From JAYZBC01 sp036339375 (lineage in GTDB: Bacteria > Pseudomonadota > Alphaproteobacteria > MPNO01 > UBA2964), in assembly GCA_036339375.1 (NCBI GenBank), contig JAYZBC010000045.1, positions 1 through 64,000 of the forward strand: DNA of 64,000 nucleotides. The letters are read 5' to 3'. This document shows, one piece after another, positions 46,608-56,235 of this stretch; the stretch's first letter is position 1; each line of letters starts with the position of its first letter. Under the pieces are notes generated by a model. That model made no database searches, was not told the DNA's origin, and saw nothing but the letters and a program-made list of their open reading frames with translations. A program made the translations under genes and the position numbers.

Positions 46608-47321
46608 TTAAAGAACTAAAATGGTTTCACGTTTATATTTGGCCGCAATGGCACGTCTACGCAGTTTTTTAGAAAAATTTAAACGTTTCGTTGGTTTTGT
46701 AATTAACTGCTCAACAAAAAATTCAAGTTCGACACCTGCTATTAGTTGGTCTCGGACAGTTTCAAGAGCTTGGGCCTGTGTAAATGCCGGAAATTTTCTT
46801 TTTTTAGCAAAAATTTGTTCAAGGCTAACACAATTCCCTCCATAATTATAACAGCCATATTTCGCTGAATATGCGTAAGCACTCTCCGAAAATTTTCCGC
46901 CTTCGTCTAAAATGAGTTTCAAATTTGGCAAACGATCATAGGTATAATTTCCTTCAGTTTCATGCATACGGGTTAACTGTCTTTCATTCAACCAGAGTAA
47001 AAAAACGGTAACTATCGTGCCTTTTGACCGTTGAAATGTTGCTGGTATGGAACCGTATCCGGTGAGATGGGCAGCATAAACAACGTCGAAATCAAATAGC
47101 TGACCTCTTTGTGCTGGGATTGGTCCAAATTCGGGATAATCGGCGTATTTCCGTATTAATTGTTCCGGGGATTGATTAGAACCAGCTGCAAGAACCGGAA
47201 TTCTTTGCTTTAAATCAAAATCAGAAATTTGAAGGCCACGCCAACCACCCTTTTCATAAACAAAAGAATGTTCAGGTGCAGGGAATGGATAAGATAAAGC
47301 ATGTACGACTGATTTGAGCAA
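46608..47321 (-). CDS. conserved-looking protein, possible gamma-glutamylcyclotransferase-like fold
   Basis: A 237-residue protein not assigned to a characterised family. VLAAGSNQSPEQLIRKYADY and GYGSIPATFQ resemble the phosphate-binding YGS loop of gamma-glutamylcyclotransferase-like proteins, and MHETEGNYTYDRLPNLKL may be the helix and strand that follow. The catalytic Glu cannot be placed with confidence. No signal peptide. The last 70 residues are basic (KPTKRLNFSKKLRRRAIAAKYKRE), perhaps nucleic-acid or membrane-surface binding. The start is TTG at 47321 with GAGGTGA eight bases before it. Placed between convergent ubiA and divergent ubiD. Confidence 0.6.
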   Translation of the reverse strand: MLKSVVHALSYPFPAPEHSFVYEKGGWRGLQISDFDLKQRIPVLAAGSNQSPEQLIRKYADYPEFGPIPAQRGQLFDFDVVYAAHLTGYGSIPATFQRSKGTIVTVFLLWLNERQLTRMHETEGNYTYDRLPNLKLILDEGGKFSESAYAYSAKYGCYNYGGNCVSLEQIFAKKRKFPAFTQAQALETVRDQLIAGVELEFFVEQLITKPTKRLNFSKKLRRRAIAAKYKRETILVL

Positions 47322-47477
47322 TTTTTCACCTCATTTATTTAACTGTAAAAATAAAAGAATTTTTGTTTTATTTTTTAGAGCCTAGTTTCTTCATGAATAT
47401 GCAAGTATATACCCAAAATAATTTAAATAATTTCTAACTTAGAAAAACTGAAAATAAAAACGTAATTTGGACTTCGA

Positions 47478-48977
47478 ATGGCCTTCACCAGCCTCAGAGA
47501 TTTTGTTGAAAAGCTTGAACGCGATGGGAATTTAGTTCGCGTAACTAAACCAGTTTCTACCGAACTAGAAATGACTGAAATTCAAACACGCCTTCTTTCT
47601 GAGCAAGGACCTGCTGTACTTTTCGAAAACCCAATTCGTAGTGACGGTCAAAAAAGTAAAATTCCTGTGTTACTTAATTTATTCGGCACAATTTCAAGAG
47701 TTGCGGAAGGAATGGGTTTTTCACCGAAGGAGCTAAAAACTTTTGGGGAAGAACTTGCCGTATTGCGTCATCCGAAGCCACCAAGCGGCTGGCAGGAAAC
47801 ACTTTCAATGTTACCCATGGTCAAGTCGGTTTTGGCAATGAAACCAAAAATTGTAAAAAACGGTATCTGCCAGGAAATTGTATTAACAAAAGATAAAATT
47901 GACCTCACTCAACTGCCTATTCAAAGTTGCTGGCCAGAAGAGCCAGCACCTTTAATTTCTTGGCCTATAGTCGTTACTAAGGGGCCAGCTGGTGTGAACC
48001 TTGGAATTTACCGTATGCAGGTAACAGGAAGAAAAACAACGCTAATGAGATGGCTTAAACACAGGGGTGGTGCTGATGCCCATGCCTTTGCAGGGAAACT
48101 CGGAATCCCTGTGGCCGCTATAATAGGTGCGGATCCAGCTACCATATTAGCTGCGGTCACCCCTGTCCCAGAGTCTATGTCTGAATATCAATTTGCAGGA
48201 CTATTACGAAAACAAAAGGTCGAACTGGTTGATTGTAAAACAGTCCCTCTCCAAGTCCCAGCAAACGCAGAAATCGTAATTGAAGGGCACGTTTCGGGAA
48301 CAAATTTCGAGCAAGAAGGACCCTATGGTGACCACACGGGGTATTACAATTCAACGGAAAAATTTCCAGTTTTCACAATAACGGCGATCACAATGCGTGA
48401 AAATCCGATATACCTTTCCACTTTTACCGGACGTCCACCAGACGAACCTTCGATTATTGGTGAAGCTCTTAATGATGTATTCGTGCCATTATTACAATTA
48501 CAGTTCCCAGAAATAGTTGATTTTTGGTTACCCCCTGAGGCTTGTTCTTATCGAATTGCTGTTGTTTCAATTCGAAAATCATATCCAGGGCATGCTAAAA
48601 GGATTATGATGGGCGTCTGGTCTTATTTACGACAATTTATGTACACCAAATTCATAATTGTGATTGACAATGATATAAATCCAAAATGTTGGAAGGATGT
48701 TGTGTGGGCAATTTCAACTAACGTCGACCCAGGACGCGATTTTACAATTTTGGAAAACACTCCCATAGATTATTTAGATTTTTCTTCTCCAGAATCGGGT
48801 TTAGGATCAAAAGTGGGAATTGATGCTACTACAAAAATTCATCCTGAGACCAAGCGTCACTGGGGCCACAAAATCCGGATGAGGAAAGATATCATAAAAA
48901 AGGTTACAGATGAATGGGTTGAATACAGGTTGCCAGGGTCTGGAAAACCGATCTGGAAGAACGAAACCGATGACTAA
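47478..48977 (+). CDS. ubiD: UbiD-family decarboxylase, probably 3-octaprenyl-4-hydroxybenzoate carboxy-lyase
   Basis: A 499-residue prenylated-FMN-dependent decarboxylase. Its opening, MAFTSLRDFVEKLERDGNLVRV, IQTRLLSEQGPAVLFENPI and the LLNLFGTISRVAEGMG segment match the ubiquinone-pathway UbiD. NLGIYRMQVTGRKTTLMRW contains the conserved arginine of the family active site, and EGPYGDHTGYYN the acidic motif near the cofactor. The reaction would be loss of the carboxyl group from polyprenyl-4-hydroxybenzoate. It is close to ubiA. ubiX, which makes the cofactor, is not in the window. pmbA begins inside its last codons (8-base overlap). Confidence 0.9.
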   Translation: MAFTSLRDFVEKLERDGNLVRVTKPVSTELEMTEIQTRLLSEQGPAVLFENPIRSDGQKSKIPVLLNLFGTISRVAEGMGFSPKELKTFGEELAVLRHPKPPSGWQETLSMLPMVKSVLAMKPKIVKNGICQEIVLTKDKIDLTQLPIQSCWPEEPAPLISWPIVVTKGPAGVNLGIYRMQVTGRKTTLMRWLKHRGGADAHAFAGKLGIPVAAIIGADPATILAAVTPVPESMSEYQFAGLLRKQKVELVDCKTVPLQVPANAEIVIEGHVSGTNFEQEGPYGDHTGYYNSTEKFPVFTITAITMRENPIYLSTFTGRPPDEPSIIGEALNDVFVPLLQLQFPEIVDFWLPPEACSYRIAVVSIRKSYPGHAKRIMMGVWSYLRQFMYTKFIIVIDNDINPKCWKDVVWAISTNVDPGRDFTILENTPIDYLDFSSPESGLGSKVGIDATTKIHPETKRHWGHKIRMRKDIIKKVTDEWVEYRLPGSGKPIWKNETDD

Positions 48978-50313
48978 AAAACTTAATCAATTGAAAATTT
49001 TAGAACAATTGCTAGAGCTCGCAAAAAGGGAGGGTGCAGATAGTGCTGATGCCGTTTTATTTAATGCTACCTCCATAGAGGTTGCCCAACGACTTGGAAA
49101 ACCGGAAAAACTAGAGCGATCCGAGACTGCAGATTTAGGCCTCCGTGTTTTTGTTGGCAAATCCCAAGCAATTGTTTCATCTACCGATTTTTCAGAAAAC
49201 GCTTTAAAAGAAACAGTAGAACGTTCGATGGCTATGGCTAGAGCAGCCCCTGAAGATCCTTGGTGTGGCATTGCTGAACCAAATCAAATTTTTACCGATT
49301 TAGTTGATTTAGACATTCATGATCCCATAGAACCTTCTACCGAAACTTTAATAGAAAAAGTAAGGGAAGCAGAAGATGCTGGGAGGGGGGTCCTAGGTGT
49401 AACTAACTCAGAAGGTGCAGAGGCTGGTTGGAGTAATGCGCAAGTCGCGTTAGCCACAAGTAATGGTTTTGCCCAAGATTATTCACTTTCAAGTCACAGT
49501 ATTTCTGTATCTGTTTTGGCAGGCAAAGGAACAGAAATGGAACGGGATTATGATTTTTCCACCGCTGTGCATGCGGAGGACTTGCCTAAACCATCTGAAA
49601 TTGGGCTTAATGCCGGAAACCGTGCAGTCAAAAGACTTAATCCAAAAAAGAAAAAGACAGCGCAAGTACCTATTGTTTTTGATTGGCGGATATCTTCAAG
49701 TCTTTTGCGTCACCTAACGGGTGCAATTAACGGGGCGGCTATTGCCCGAGGAACTTCTTTCCTCAAAGACTTTATGGGAAAAAAAGTTTTTGATACTTCA
49801 ATTAATATATATGAAGACCCACTCCGTAAACGGGGCTTATTGTCTAAACCTTTTGATGGAGAGGCAATTGCCACAAAGCCCAAATTATTAGTTAAAGACG
49901 GGAAGTTATTAACGTGGCTGATGGATCTGTCTGCTTCACGGCAACTTGGTTTGCTAACAACTGGAAACGCTGCTCGTGGGACAGGAGGCCCACCAAGTCC
50001 GGCGCCCACAAATGTTTATATGGAAGCAGGATCTGGAACATTTACTGAATTGGTATCCGATATAGAAGACGGGTTTATGGTTACAGAGCTTATCGGGATG
50101 GGTGTGAACGGCATAACAGGTGATTACAGCCGAGGTGCAAGCGGTTTTTGGATAGAGAAAGGTGAAATAGCATACCCGGTTAGTGAAATGACAATTGCCG
50201 GAAATCTAAAACAAATGTTTTCCGCACTTACACCTGCAAATGATCTAAAGTTCCGGTTTGGTACAGATGCACCAACGTTGCGCATAGATGGAATGACCGC
50301 TGCCGGTATTTAA
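48970..50313 (+). CDS. pmbA: PmbA/TldE-like subunit of the TldD/TldE protease
   Basis: About 447 residues starting at ATG 48970, overlapping the ubiD stop. Family features are KREGADSADAVLFNATSIEVA at the start, PIVFDWRISSSLLRHLTGAING in the middle and GMGVNGITGDYSRGASGFWIEKG near the end. It lacks the HExxxH zinc motif that TldD has, fitting its role as the non-catalytic partner in the TldD/TldE heterodimer. tldD is 7 kb upstream in another operon. The next operon begins after a 240-base gap with an extended -10 promoter. Confidence 0.94.
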   Translation: MTKKLNQLKILEQLLELAKREGADSADAVLFNATSIEVAQRLGKPEKLERSETADLGLRVFVGKSQAIVSSTDFSENALKETVERSMAMARAAPEDPWCGIAEPNQIFTDLVDLDIHDPIEPSTETLIEKVREAEDAGRGVLGVTNSEGAEAGWSNAQVALATSNGFAQDYSLSSHSISVSVLAGKGTEMERDYDFSTAVHAEDLPKPSEIGLNAGNRAVKRLNPKKKKTAQVPIVFDWRISSSLLRHLTGAINGAAIARGTSFLKDFMGKKVFDTSINIYEDPLRKRGLLSKPFDGEAIATKPKLLVKDGKLLTWLMDLSASRQLGLLTTGNAARGTGGPPSPAPTNVYMEAGSGTFTELVSDIEDGFMVTELIGMGVNGITGDYSRGASGFWIEKGEIAYPVSEMTIAGNLKQMFSALTPANDLKFRFGTDAPTLRIDGMTAAGI

Positions 50314-50520
50314 AAAAAACTTCACCAATCCAAAAGAATCATTTACTACAATTATCACGTGAAAACTCGTTAAACTTTTCGTAAAGTCTGATCCAAATTA
50401 GTCAAGATGTATGAGAAAAAAAGAGATAAATGAATAAAAGTTTTAGATCACCAATTCTACACAAAGCAATTATTTTATAATTTTCAATGCCAGCAATTAA
50501 TTTTCTGGTTTCAAAGTTCT

Positions 50521-50529
50521 TGTTATAAT
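50521..50529 (+). promoter_or_regulatory. extended -10 promoter of the lipid A operon
   Basis: TGTTATAAT at 50521-50529 is a perfect extended -10 (TG-n-TATAAT). No convincing -35 is present 16-18 bases upstream, which extended -10 promoters tolerate. Transcription would begin near 50536, 17 bases before the msbA ATG at 50553; this makes the in-frame TTG at 50529, inside the -10, an unlikely start. The remainder of the 50314-50520 gap is AT-rich with no gene or clear terminator. Confidence 0.6.
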
Positions 50530-50552
50530 TGACCCGTTTAAATTGCCAACGC

Positions 50553-52352
50553 ATGGATAAACATAAAAACCAATTGGCCAAAAAAGAAGTACGGCATAAT
50601 CTAAATTCGACGTCGGCACTCGTTTTGCGCCTTGTAAGAGGATATGTGTATCCACACCGTAGACGTTTATCATTTGCCGTTATTTGTATGGCAATAGTAG
50701 CCGGCACCACTGCAGTAAATGCCTACCTTATGAAGCCAGTATTTGACGATGTCTTCATTCTACGTGACGAACAAATGTTAATCCTAATTCCCATCGCTAT
50801 CCTTTTGATAGCTTTCGTAAAGGGTGGAGCAACATTTGGACAATCCGTATTAATGAACTATGTGGGGCAAAAAATAGTTTCAAAAATTCAATTGGAAATG
50901 TTTTCTCACCTCATGCGTACTGACCTCTCTTACTTTCAAGAAAATGCTACGGGCAAATTAATTTCACGGTTTAATAACGATGCCAATATGCTGCGCGCTG
51001 CAGTTTCAACGGTTCTGGTCGGAATTGCTAAAGACACACTGACCCTCATTTTTCTAATTTTTCTTTTATTCTATCATGATTGGTTTTTAGCATTGATTGC
51101 ATTCATCTTGTTTCCAACAGCAGTCTATCCGATTGTCAGAATTGGACAACGGATGCGAAAAGTTTCAGACAACACCCAAGTCCAGATGGGAGAATTAACT
51201 ACAATTTTAGATGAAACCTTTCGAGGAGCAAGACATGTCCGAGCATACAGTATGGAAAGTTATGAAATTAACCGAGCCGAAAAAATAATAGAAATCATAT
51301 TTCAACTGATACAAAAAGCTGCACGCGTGCGGTCAATGACACACCCAATTATGGAGACACTTGGTGGCATCGCAATTGCTGTAATAGTTTTTTATGGTGG
51401 CTCCCAAGTTGTGCAGGGAGCAACAACGCCGGGTACCTTCGCTTCTTTCATTACTGCATTACTGATGGCCTATCCAGCAGGAAAAAACCTGGCAAATTTG
51501 AATGCAAACTTACAGGAAGGGTTAGCTGCCGCACACCGCATTTTTACTTTGATCGATCTTGAACCAAAAATAAAGGATAAAAAAAACGCCGTTTTTTTAG
51601 AAGATGTCCAAGGTCAAGTGTATCTAGACCATGTCAGTTTTAGTTATGAACAAAATAAATTAGCAATCAAAGACATCAATATAAAAATTTCCGCTGGGAG
51701 CAAAATAGCTTTAGTAGGTTCTTCGGGTGCAGGTAAATCAACGATTTTAAATTTAATTCCTCGCTTTTATGATTGCAATGAAGGAAGAGTTTTAATTGAT
51801 GGCGTAGATATTAGAGATGTAACTCTGGCATCGTTACGAAAAAATATTTCTTTAGTAACCCAAGATATAACTCTCTTCGACGATACAGTGCGGGCAAATA
51901 TTGCATATGGTAAACCCCAAGCGAAAGAGGAAGAAATTTTGGAAGCGGCACAAGCTGCGTTTGCTGATAATTTCATTAAAACGCTCGCATCCGGGTATAA
52001 CACCCACGTTGGTGGAAGGGGTCTAAAACTTTCAGGAGGAGAACGGCAGAGAATTGCAATCGCTCGTGCCATGCTTAAGGATTCCCCAATACTTTTGTTA
52101 GATGAAGCTACTTCTGCTTTGGACACAGAAACAGAAAATCAGGTGCAATCGGCGCTTGATATGCTAACGAAAAATCGTACCACAATTATCATAGCGCACC
52201 GCTTATCAACGGTGATGGGCGCAGACAGAATTTTTGTCTTGAGTGATGGAAGGGTCGTTGAAACGGGTACCCACACAGAACTTTTAGCGAAAAAAGGGGC
52301 CTACGCTCGCCTATATGCAGTCCAATTTGCGAACCAAAATAAAACTGGCTAA
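50553..52352 (+). CDS. lipid A/ABC exporter MsbA-like
   Basis: About 599 residues: a half-transporter with six membrane helices fused to an ATPase, exporting lipid A-core or another lipid across the inner membrane. Transmembrane part runs to about residue 320. The nucleotide domain has Walker A VGSSGAGKST near 388, signature LSGGERQRIAIARAM near 492 and Walker B PILLLDEATSALD near 511, then the H-loop IIIAHRLSTV. Start ATG 50553. First gene of an operon with an acyltransferase-like protein, waaA, lpxK and a late acyltransferase, which supports the MsbA assignment. Confidence 0.9.
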   Translation: MDKHKNQLAKKEVRHNLNSTSALVLRLVRGYVYPHRRRLSFAVICMAIVAGTTAVNAYLMKPVFDDVFILRDEQMLILIPIAILLIAFVKGGATFGQSVLMNYVGQKIVSKIQLEMFSHLMRTDLSYFQENATGKLISRFNNDANMLRAAVSTVLVGIAKDTLTLIFLIFLLFYHDWFLALIAFILFPTAVYPIVRIGQRMRKVSDNTQVQMGELTTILDETFRGARHVRAYSMESYEINRAEKIIEIIFQLIQKAARVRSMTHPIMETLGGIAIAVIVFYGGSQVVQGATTPGTFASFITALLMAYPAGKNLANLNANLQEGLAAAHRIFTLIDLEPKIKDKKNAVFLEDVQGQVYLDHVSFSYEQNKLAIKDINIKISAGSKIALVGSSGAGKSTILNLIPRFYDCNEGRVLIDGVDIRDVTLASLRKNISLVTQDITLFDDTVRANIAYGKPQAKEEEILEAAQAAFADNFIKTLASGYNTHVGGRGLKLSGGERQRIAIARAMLKDSPILLLDEATSALDTETENQVQSALDMLTKNRTTIIIAHRLSTVMGADRIFVLSDGRVVETGTHTELLAKKGAYARLYAVQFANQNKTG

Positions 52353-52365
52353 CTCGGCCTAAGAG

Positions 52366-53085
52366 ATGAAAAATCTAAAATTCATTATGCGAAAAAGAGC
52401 AGCTAGAGCTATAGCCTGTTGGCTGGCTGCCAACTATATTCGCCTGATTAGATTTTCGAGCACATGGAGGGTGGAAGGCACTGAAATTCCTGAAAGCTTC
52501 ATCAATCAGAAAAAACCCTTCATTGTGGCGTTTTGGCACGGACGTCTACTCATGATGTCGCAAGCTTGGCCATATAAGGCTCCCTTTAAAATGTTAATTT
52601 CTAACCATCCAGATGGGGATTTGATTGCTCAAACAATACGTCACCTGGGTTTTAAATCAATTTTTGGCTCATCCTCCCATGGGGGAGCCAGTGCTCTCAG
52701 ATCTATTTTAAGGGCTCTGGATAAAGGTGTGTCTGTAGGTGTTACACCTGATGGGCCGAAGGGGCCTAATATGAAAGCATCTCCGGGTATTGTGTTTGCT
52801 GCTCAACAGGCCGGTGTTCCCATACTCCCAATTACTTATGCAGCCAAACCCAGTACTTTGTTATCAAGTTGGGACCGACTTATGATTCCTTTTCCCTTCA
52901 GCTCCGGCATCCTGAAATGGGGAAAACCCATTAACGTTAAAAAAGATGGGGGGGGAGATTATATAGAAGAAATAACAAAAATTTTAGAAGAACAGTTAAA
53001 CCAAATGACTCAAACTCTTGATAAAGAGCTTGGGCTGACAAAAATAATAAAAACCTCTGAAATAAATATCAAGGAACAGTCATAG
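52366..53085 (+). CDS. DUF374 lysophospholipid acyltransferase-like protein
   Basis: A 239-residue protein of the DUF374 group, found next to waaA in many alphaproteobacteria. The segment KPFIVAFWHGRLLMMSQ (about residues 48-64) resembles the acyltransferase block with a His, GVTPDGPKGPNMK is another family motif, and IRFSSTWRVEGTE sits near the N terminus. A membrane-associated lipid acyl transfer is likely but unproven. It starts 13 bases after msbA and its stop (TAG) shares a base with the GTG start of waaA, so translation is coupled. Confidence 0.87.
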   Translation: MKNLKFIMRKRAARAIACWLAANYIRLIRFSSTWRVEGTEIPESFINQKKPFIVAFWHGRLLMMSQAWPYKAPFKMLISNHPDGDLIAQTIRHLGFKSIFGSSSHGGASALRSILRALDKGVSVGVTPDGPKGPNMKASPGIVFAAQQAGVPILPITYAAKPSTLLSSWDRLMIPFPFSSGILKWGKPINVKKDGGGDYIEEITKILEEQLNQMTQTLDKELGLTKIIKTSEINIKEQS

Positions 53086-54389
53086 TGCTTTTGAAATTTT
53101 ACCGTGGGCTTTCCTTTGTATCCGGCCCGTTAATTCGCATTTTCTTTGAAAGGCGAAAACGGCACGGAAAAGAAGATCCAAATCGAATTGATGAAAGATA
53201 CGGAAATGCTAGTCAGAAACGTCCAAACGGTCCTCTGATTTGGTTTCATGCTGCAAGTGTAGGGGAAGTAAACTCTGTAATTTCATTGATAAATCTTTTG
53301 AAGAAAAAAAATTCAGATATTGTATTTTTATTAACAACTTGGACAGTAACTTCAGCTACCTTGGTAGCAAAAAGAATACCTGAGGGGATCATCCATCAAT
53401 TTGTACCTATAGATCAGCCAATCTGGATTCGTCGTTTTTTAAACTATTGGCAGCCGGATATAGCTTTTTGGGTAGAATCTGAAATTTGGCCCAATTTAAT
53501 TATAGAAATCCGTAATCGAAAAATACCAATTGTTCTTCTAAACGGCAGAATTTCCTTCCGTTCTTTCAAAAGTTGGAGCCGCTTCCCAACAACAATCCAA
53601 AAACTCTTACACTGCTTTACCCTAAGCTTCGCACAAAGTGATTTAGATGCAAAAAGATTAATAACCCTGGGTGCTGATAACGTCCGAGTTTCCGGAAATT
53701 TGAAATTTGCAGCGGATCCATTGCCTGTAGATAACAAGGCATTGACAGCTTTGTGGACTGCAATTGGCAAACGTCCAATTTGGATTTGTGTTAGTACCCA
53801 TGAGGGAGAGGAACAAGCCGTTGTCGATGCTCATCGTATAATCACAAAAACTCATCCGGAATTGCTCACGATGATCATTCCCCGTCACCCAATTCGTGCG
53901 AACAAAATTGCAAAAGATTTAAGCAAACAAGGTTTTATATTTTCTCTAAGGAGTTCAAAGGAAAAAATCAACAATTCTACAGAAATTTATATTGCGGACA
54001 CTGTTGGTGAGCTTGGCTTATTTTATAGATTATCCCCAATAGCGTTTATAGGTGGTACGTTAATTCCACATGGAGGTCAAAACTTGCTGGAAGCCGCAAA
54101 ACTTGATTGCGCTATTGTTCACGGCCCATCGATGACAAATTTTGCTTCTATCACAGAAGAAATAACTGCTGCCCAAGGCTCTATTACAATTCAAAGTAAA
54201 ACTGAATTACCAGCCGCTATAATTTCTCTTCTTGTTGATGAAAGTCGAAGAAAAAATCAGATTGTTGCTGCGAGAAGAGTGGCGGATACAAAGGAGAATA
54301 TATTGGAGGCAATAGAAAAAGAACTGGACCCAATTTTAGATCGTACGGTTTTGTCTCAGCGTCAACCGCAAAACCATGCACGCGCCTAA
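53085..54389 (+). CDS. waaA: 3-deoxy-D-manno-octulosonic acid (Kdo) transferase
   Basis: A 434-residue GT-B glycosyltransferase transferring Kdo to lipid IVA. N-terminal features: a hydrophobic anchor (about residues 1-24), RIDERYGNASQKRPNGPLIWFHAASVGEV and LLTTWTVTSATLVAKRIPEG. C-terminal: ICVSTHEGEE, PRHPIRANKI, FIGGTLIPHGGQNLLEAA. It starts with GTG at 53085, directly at the previous stop. It overlaps lpxK by 14 bases. It is not known here if one or two Kdo residues are added. Confidence 0.95.
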   Translation: MLLKFYRGLSFVSGPLIRIFFERRKRHGKEDPNRIDERYGNASQKRPNGPLIWFHAASVGEVNSVISLINLLKKKNSDIVFLLTTWTVTSATLVAKRIPEGIIHQFVPIDQPIWIRRFLNYWQPDIAFWVESEIWPNLIIEIRNRKIPIVLLNGRISFRSFKSWSRFPTTIQKLLHCFTLSFAQSDLDAKRLITLGADNVRVSGNLKFAADPLPVDNKALTALWTAIGKRPIWICVSTHEGEEQAVVDAHRIITKTHPELLTMIIPRHPIRANKIAKDLSKQGFIFSLRSSKEKINNSTEIYIADTVGELGLFYRLSPIAFIGGTLIPHGGQNLLEAAKLDCAIVHGPSMTNFASITEEITAAQGSITIQSKTELPAAIISLLVDESRRKNQIVAARRVADTKENILEAIEKELDPILDRTVLSQRQPQNHARA

Positions 54390-55353
54390 ATTTTGGCGCC
54401 ATCGGACTTTAGGGGCTTTTGCACTTACCCCTTTATCAACTGTATGGTGCCTAAGCGGATTTATTAAAAACATTTTTGTCCGCGAATGGCACTCCCCTGT
54501 CCCAATAATTTGTGTGGGAAATTTAATTACTGGAGGTGCCGGTAAAACCCCTGTTGCAATCGCCATTTCAGAAAAGTTAAAAAAAATTGGAGCCAAGCCG
54601 CACCTTTTGTCCCGAGGTTATGGAGGTACATTAAGAGGCCCAATAAAAGTTAATATTAATTCCCATTTTTTCAGAGAGGTGGGAGACGAACCCCTGATCT
54701 TAGCCAAAAAAACACCAACCTGGGTTTCCAAAAACCGTGTTTCAGGTGCTCAAGCTGCAATTAAAGATGGTGCCTCAATTATTGTTATGGACGACGGCTA
54801 TCAAAACAAATCTTTATCAAAAACACTATCTATTCTTGTGTTCGATGGCGAAATTGGTATGGGAAACAGAATGGTAATGCCAGCAGGTCCTTTACGCGAA
54901 ACTATCAAAAGTGGAAAGGTCCGTGCAGATGCAATTATCATTATTGGAGATGACCAGTCTGGAATTGAAAAAGATTTTCAGGGGATCAACCCAATTTTGC
55001 ACGCAAAAATTGCAGCCGTACCAGACACGAAAATAACAAATAAAAATGTCTTAGCATTTTCTGGAATTGGTTACCCGGATAAGTTTTTTAAAACGTTAAG
55101 GGAAATAGGGTGTAAAATCGTTGAGCAGAAAAGTTTTAAAGACCATCACCCCTTTAAGGATGGTGAAATAAAGATGATTTGTGATCGTGCTACAGAACTT
55201 GACGCTGTTCCTGTGACCACAGAAAAGGATTTTGTGCGTTTACCTCTTAAAGCAAAAAAAATAATTCATCCTTTAAGAATTAGACTAGAATGGGAAATTG
55301 AAGGTGATTTAGATCTTTTATTGGAAAAAGTATCCCTAAATGGCGCAATCTAA
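54376..55353 (+). CDS. lpxK: tetraacyldisaccharide 4'-kinase
   Basis: A 325-residue membrane-associated kinase phosphorylating the 4' position of lipid A precursor. Walker A is VGNLITGGAGKTPVA (residues 47-61). DDGYQNKSL and FDGEIGMGNRMVMPAGPLRE carry the conserved Asp-Asp and the product-side motif; VTTEKDFVRLP is the C-terminal block. An N-terminal hydrophobic anchor (residues 11-32) is present. Overlaps waaA by 14 bases and the next acyltransferase by 14 bases. Confidence 0.96.
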   Translation: MHAPKFWRHRTLGAFALTPLSTVWCLSGFIKNIFVREWHSPVPIICVGNLITGGAGKTPVAIAISEKLKKIGAKPHLLSRGYGGTLRGPIKVNINSHFFREVGDEPLILAKKTPTWVSKNRVSGAQAAIKDGASIIVMDDGYQNKSLSKTLSILVFDGEIGMGNRMVMPAGPLRETIKSGKVRADAIIIIGDDQSGIEKDFQGINPILHAKIAAVPDTKITNKNVLAFSGIGYPDKFFKTLREIGCKIVEQKSFKDHHPFKDGEIKMICDRATELDAVPVTTEKDFVRLPLKAKKIIHPLRIRLEWEIEGDLDLLLEKVSLNGAI

Positions 55354-56227
55354 TTCACTATACAGGCGTTTATACCGAATCTTCGGATATCCGCTTCAAG
55401 CTCTTGCTGTCCTAATAATATATGGGTTTTATGCTATATTGCCTCCTAGAATCGCTTCATCAGTTGGTGGCTGGGTCGGTAGAACCGTAGGCCCTTATTT
55501 GAATTACCACCACCGCGCCATAGCAAGCATAAAAAGGGCATTTCCTCACTATAGTGAAATTGTTTTAAATGAAACGGCTACAGAAATGTGGGACAATTTG
55601 GGTCGTGTTTTAGCGGAATTGCCCCATTTAAAGAGAATTTCTGAAGAACATTTAGAAATTGTTGGCGAAGAACATATTGCTGAGGTTAAAACAAATGGCA
55701 GTTCTTGCATTTTTTTCTCGGGACACTTTGCTAATTGGGAATTGTTTACGACAGCTGACCAAAAAATTGGGATTTCTTATGCCCAAGCGTATCGGGCACC
55801 TAATAATCAATTTATTGATGCGATGCTTAAGAGAATTCGAAATTTAAAACCTGATGACATAATACCGAAGGGTCAAAAAGGAGCGCGTGCCGCGATCCAA
55901 GCACTAAAGTCTGGTCGTCCTATTGCCATGCTTGTTGACCAAAAGATGAATAATGGAATCCCGGTAATTTTTTTCGGTCGCAATGCAATGACAGCGCCTG
56001 CCTTAGCTCAATTATCAATTCGGTTTAATTGTCCAGCAATTCCTGCACGATTAGAGAGGATAAAGGGTTGCCATTTTCGTTTGAGTTTTCACCCTCCATT
56101 AAAAATTCCAGATAATGACAAAGTAGAAACAATGATGAAAAATGTTAATGACATTTTCCAGGAGTGGATTTCTGAGCGCCCAGGGCAATGGTTATGTTGG
56201 TTGCATCGACGGTGGCCAGAGGACTAA
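55340..56227 (+). CDS. lipid A late acyltransferase (LpxL/HtrB-like)
   Basis: A 295-residue inner-membrane acyltransferase adding a secondary acyl chain to lipid A. One N-terminal membrane segment (ALAVLIIYGFYAILPPRIA) precedes the catalytic HX4E motif GHFANWELF near residue 129. PIAMLVDQKMNNGIPVIFFGR and WQ-rich C-terminal PGQWLCWLHRRWPED are typical. It ends the operon and is convergent with the M23 peptidase gene (8 bases). Which acyl chain and position cannot be said. Confidence 0.93.
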   Translation: MAQSNSLYRRLYRIFGYPLQALAVLIIYGFYAILPPRIASSVGGWVGRTVGPYLNYHHRAIASIKRAFPHYSEIVLNETATEMWDNLGRVLAELPHLKRISEEHLEIVGEEHIAEVKTNGSSCIFFSGHFANWELFTTADQKIGISYAQAYRAPNNQFIDAMLKRIRNLKPDDIIPKGQKGARAAIQALKSGRPIAMLVDQKMNNGIPVIFFGRNAMTAPALAQLSIRFNCPAIPARLERIKGCHFRLSFHPPLKIPDNDKVETMMKNVNDIFQEWISERPGQWLCWLHRRWPED

Positions 56228-56235
56228 TCATTCTA

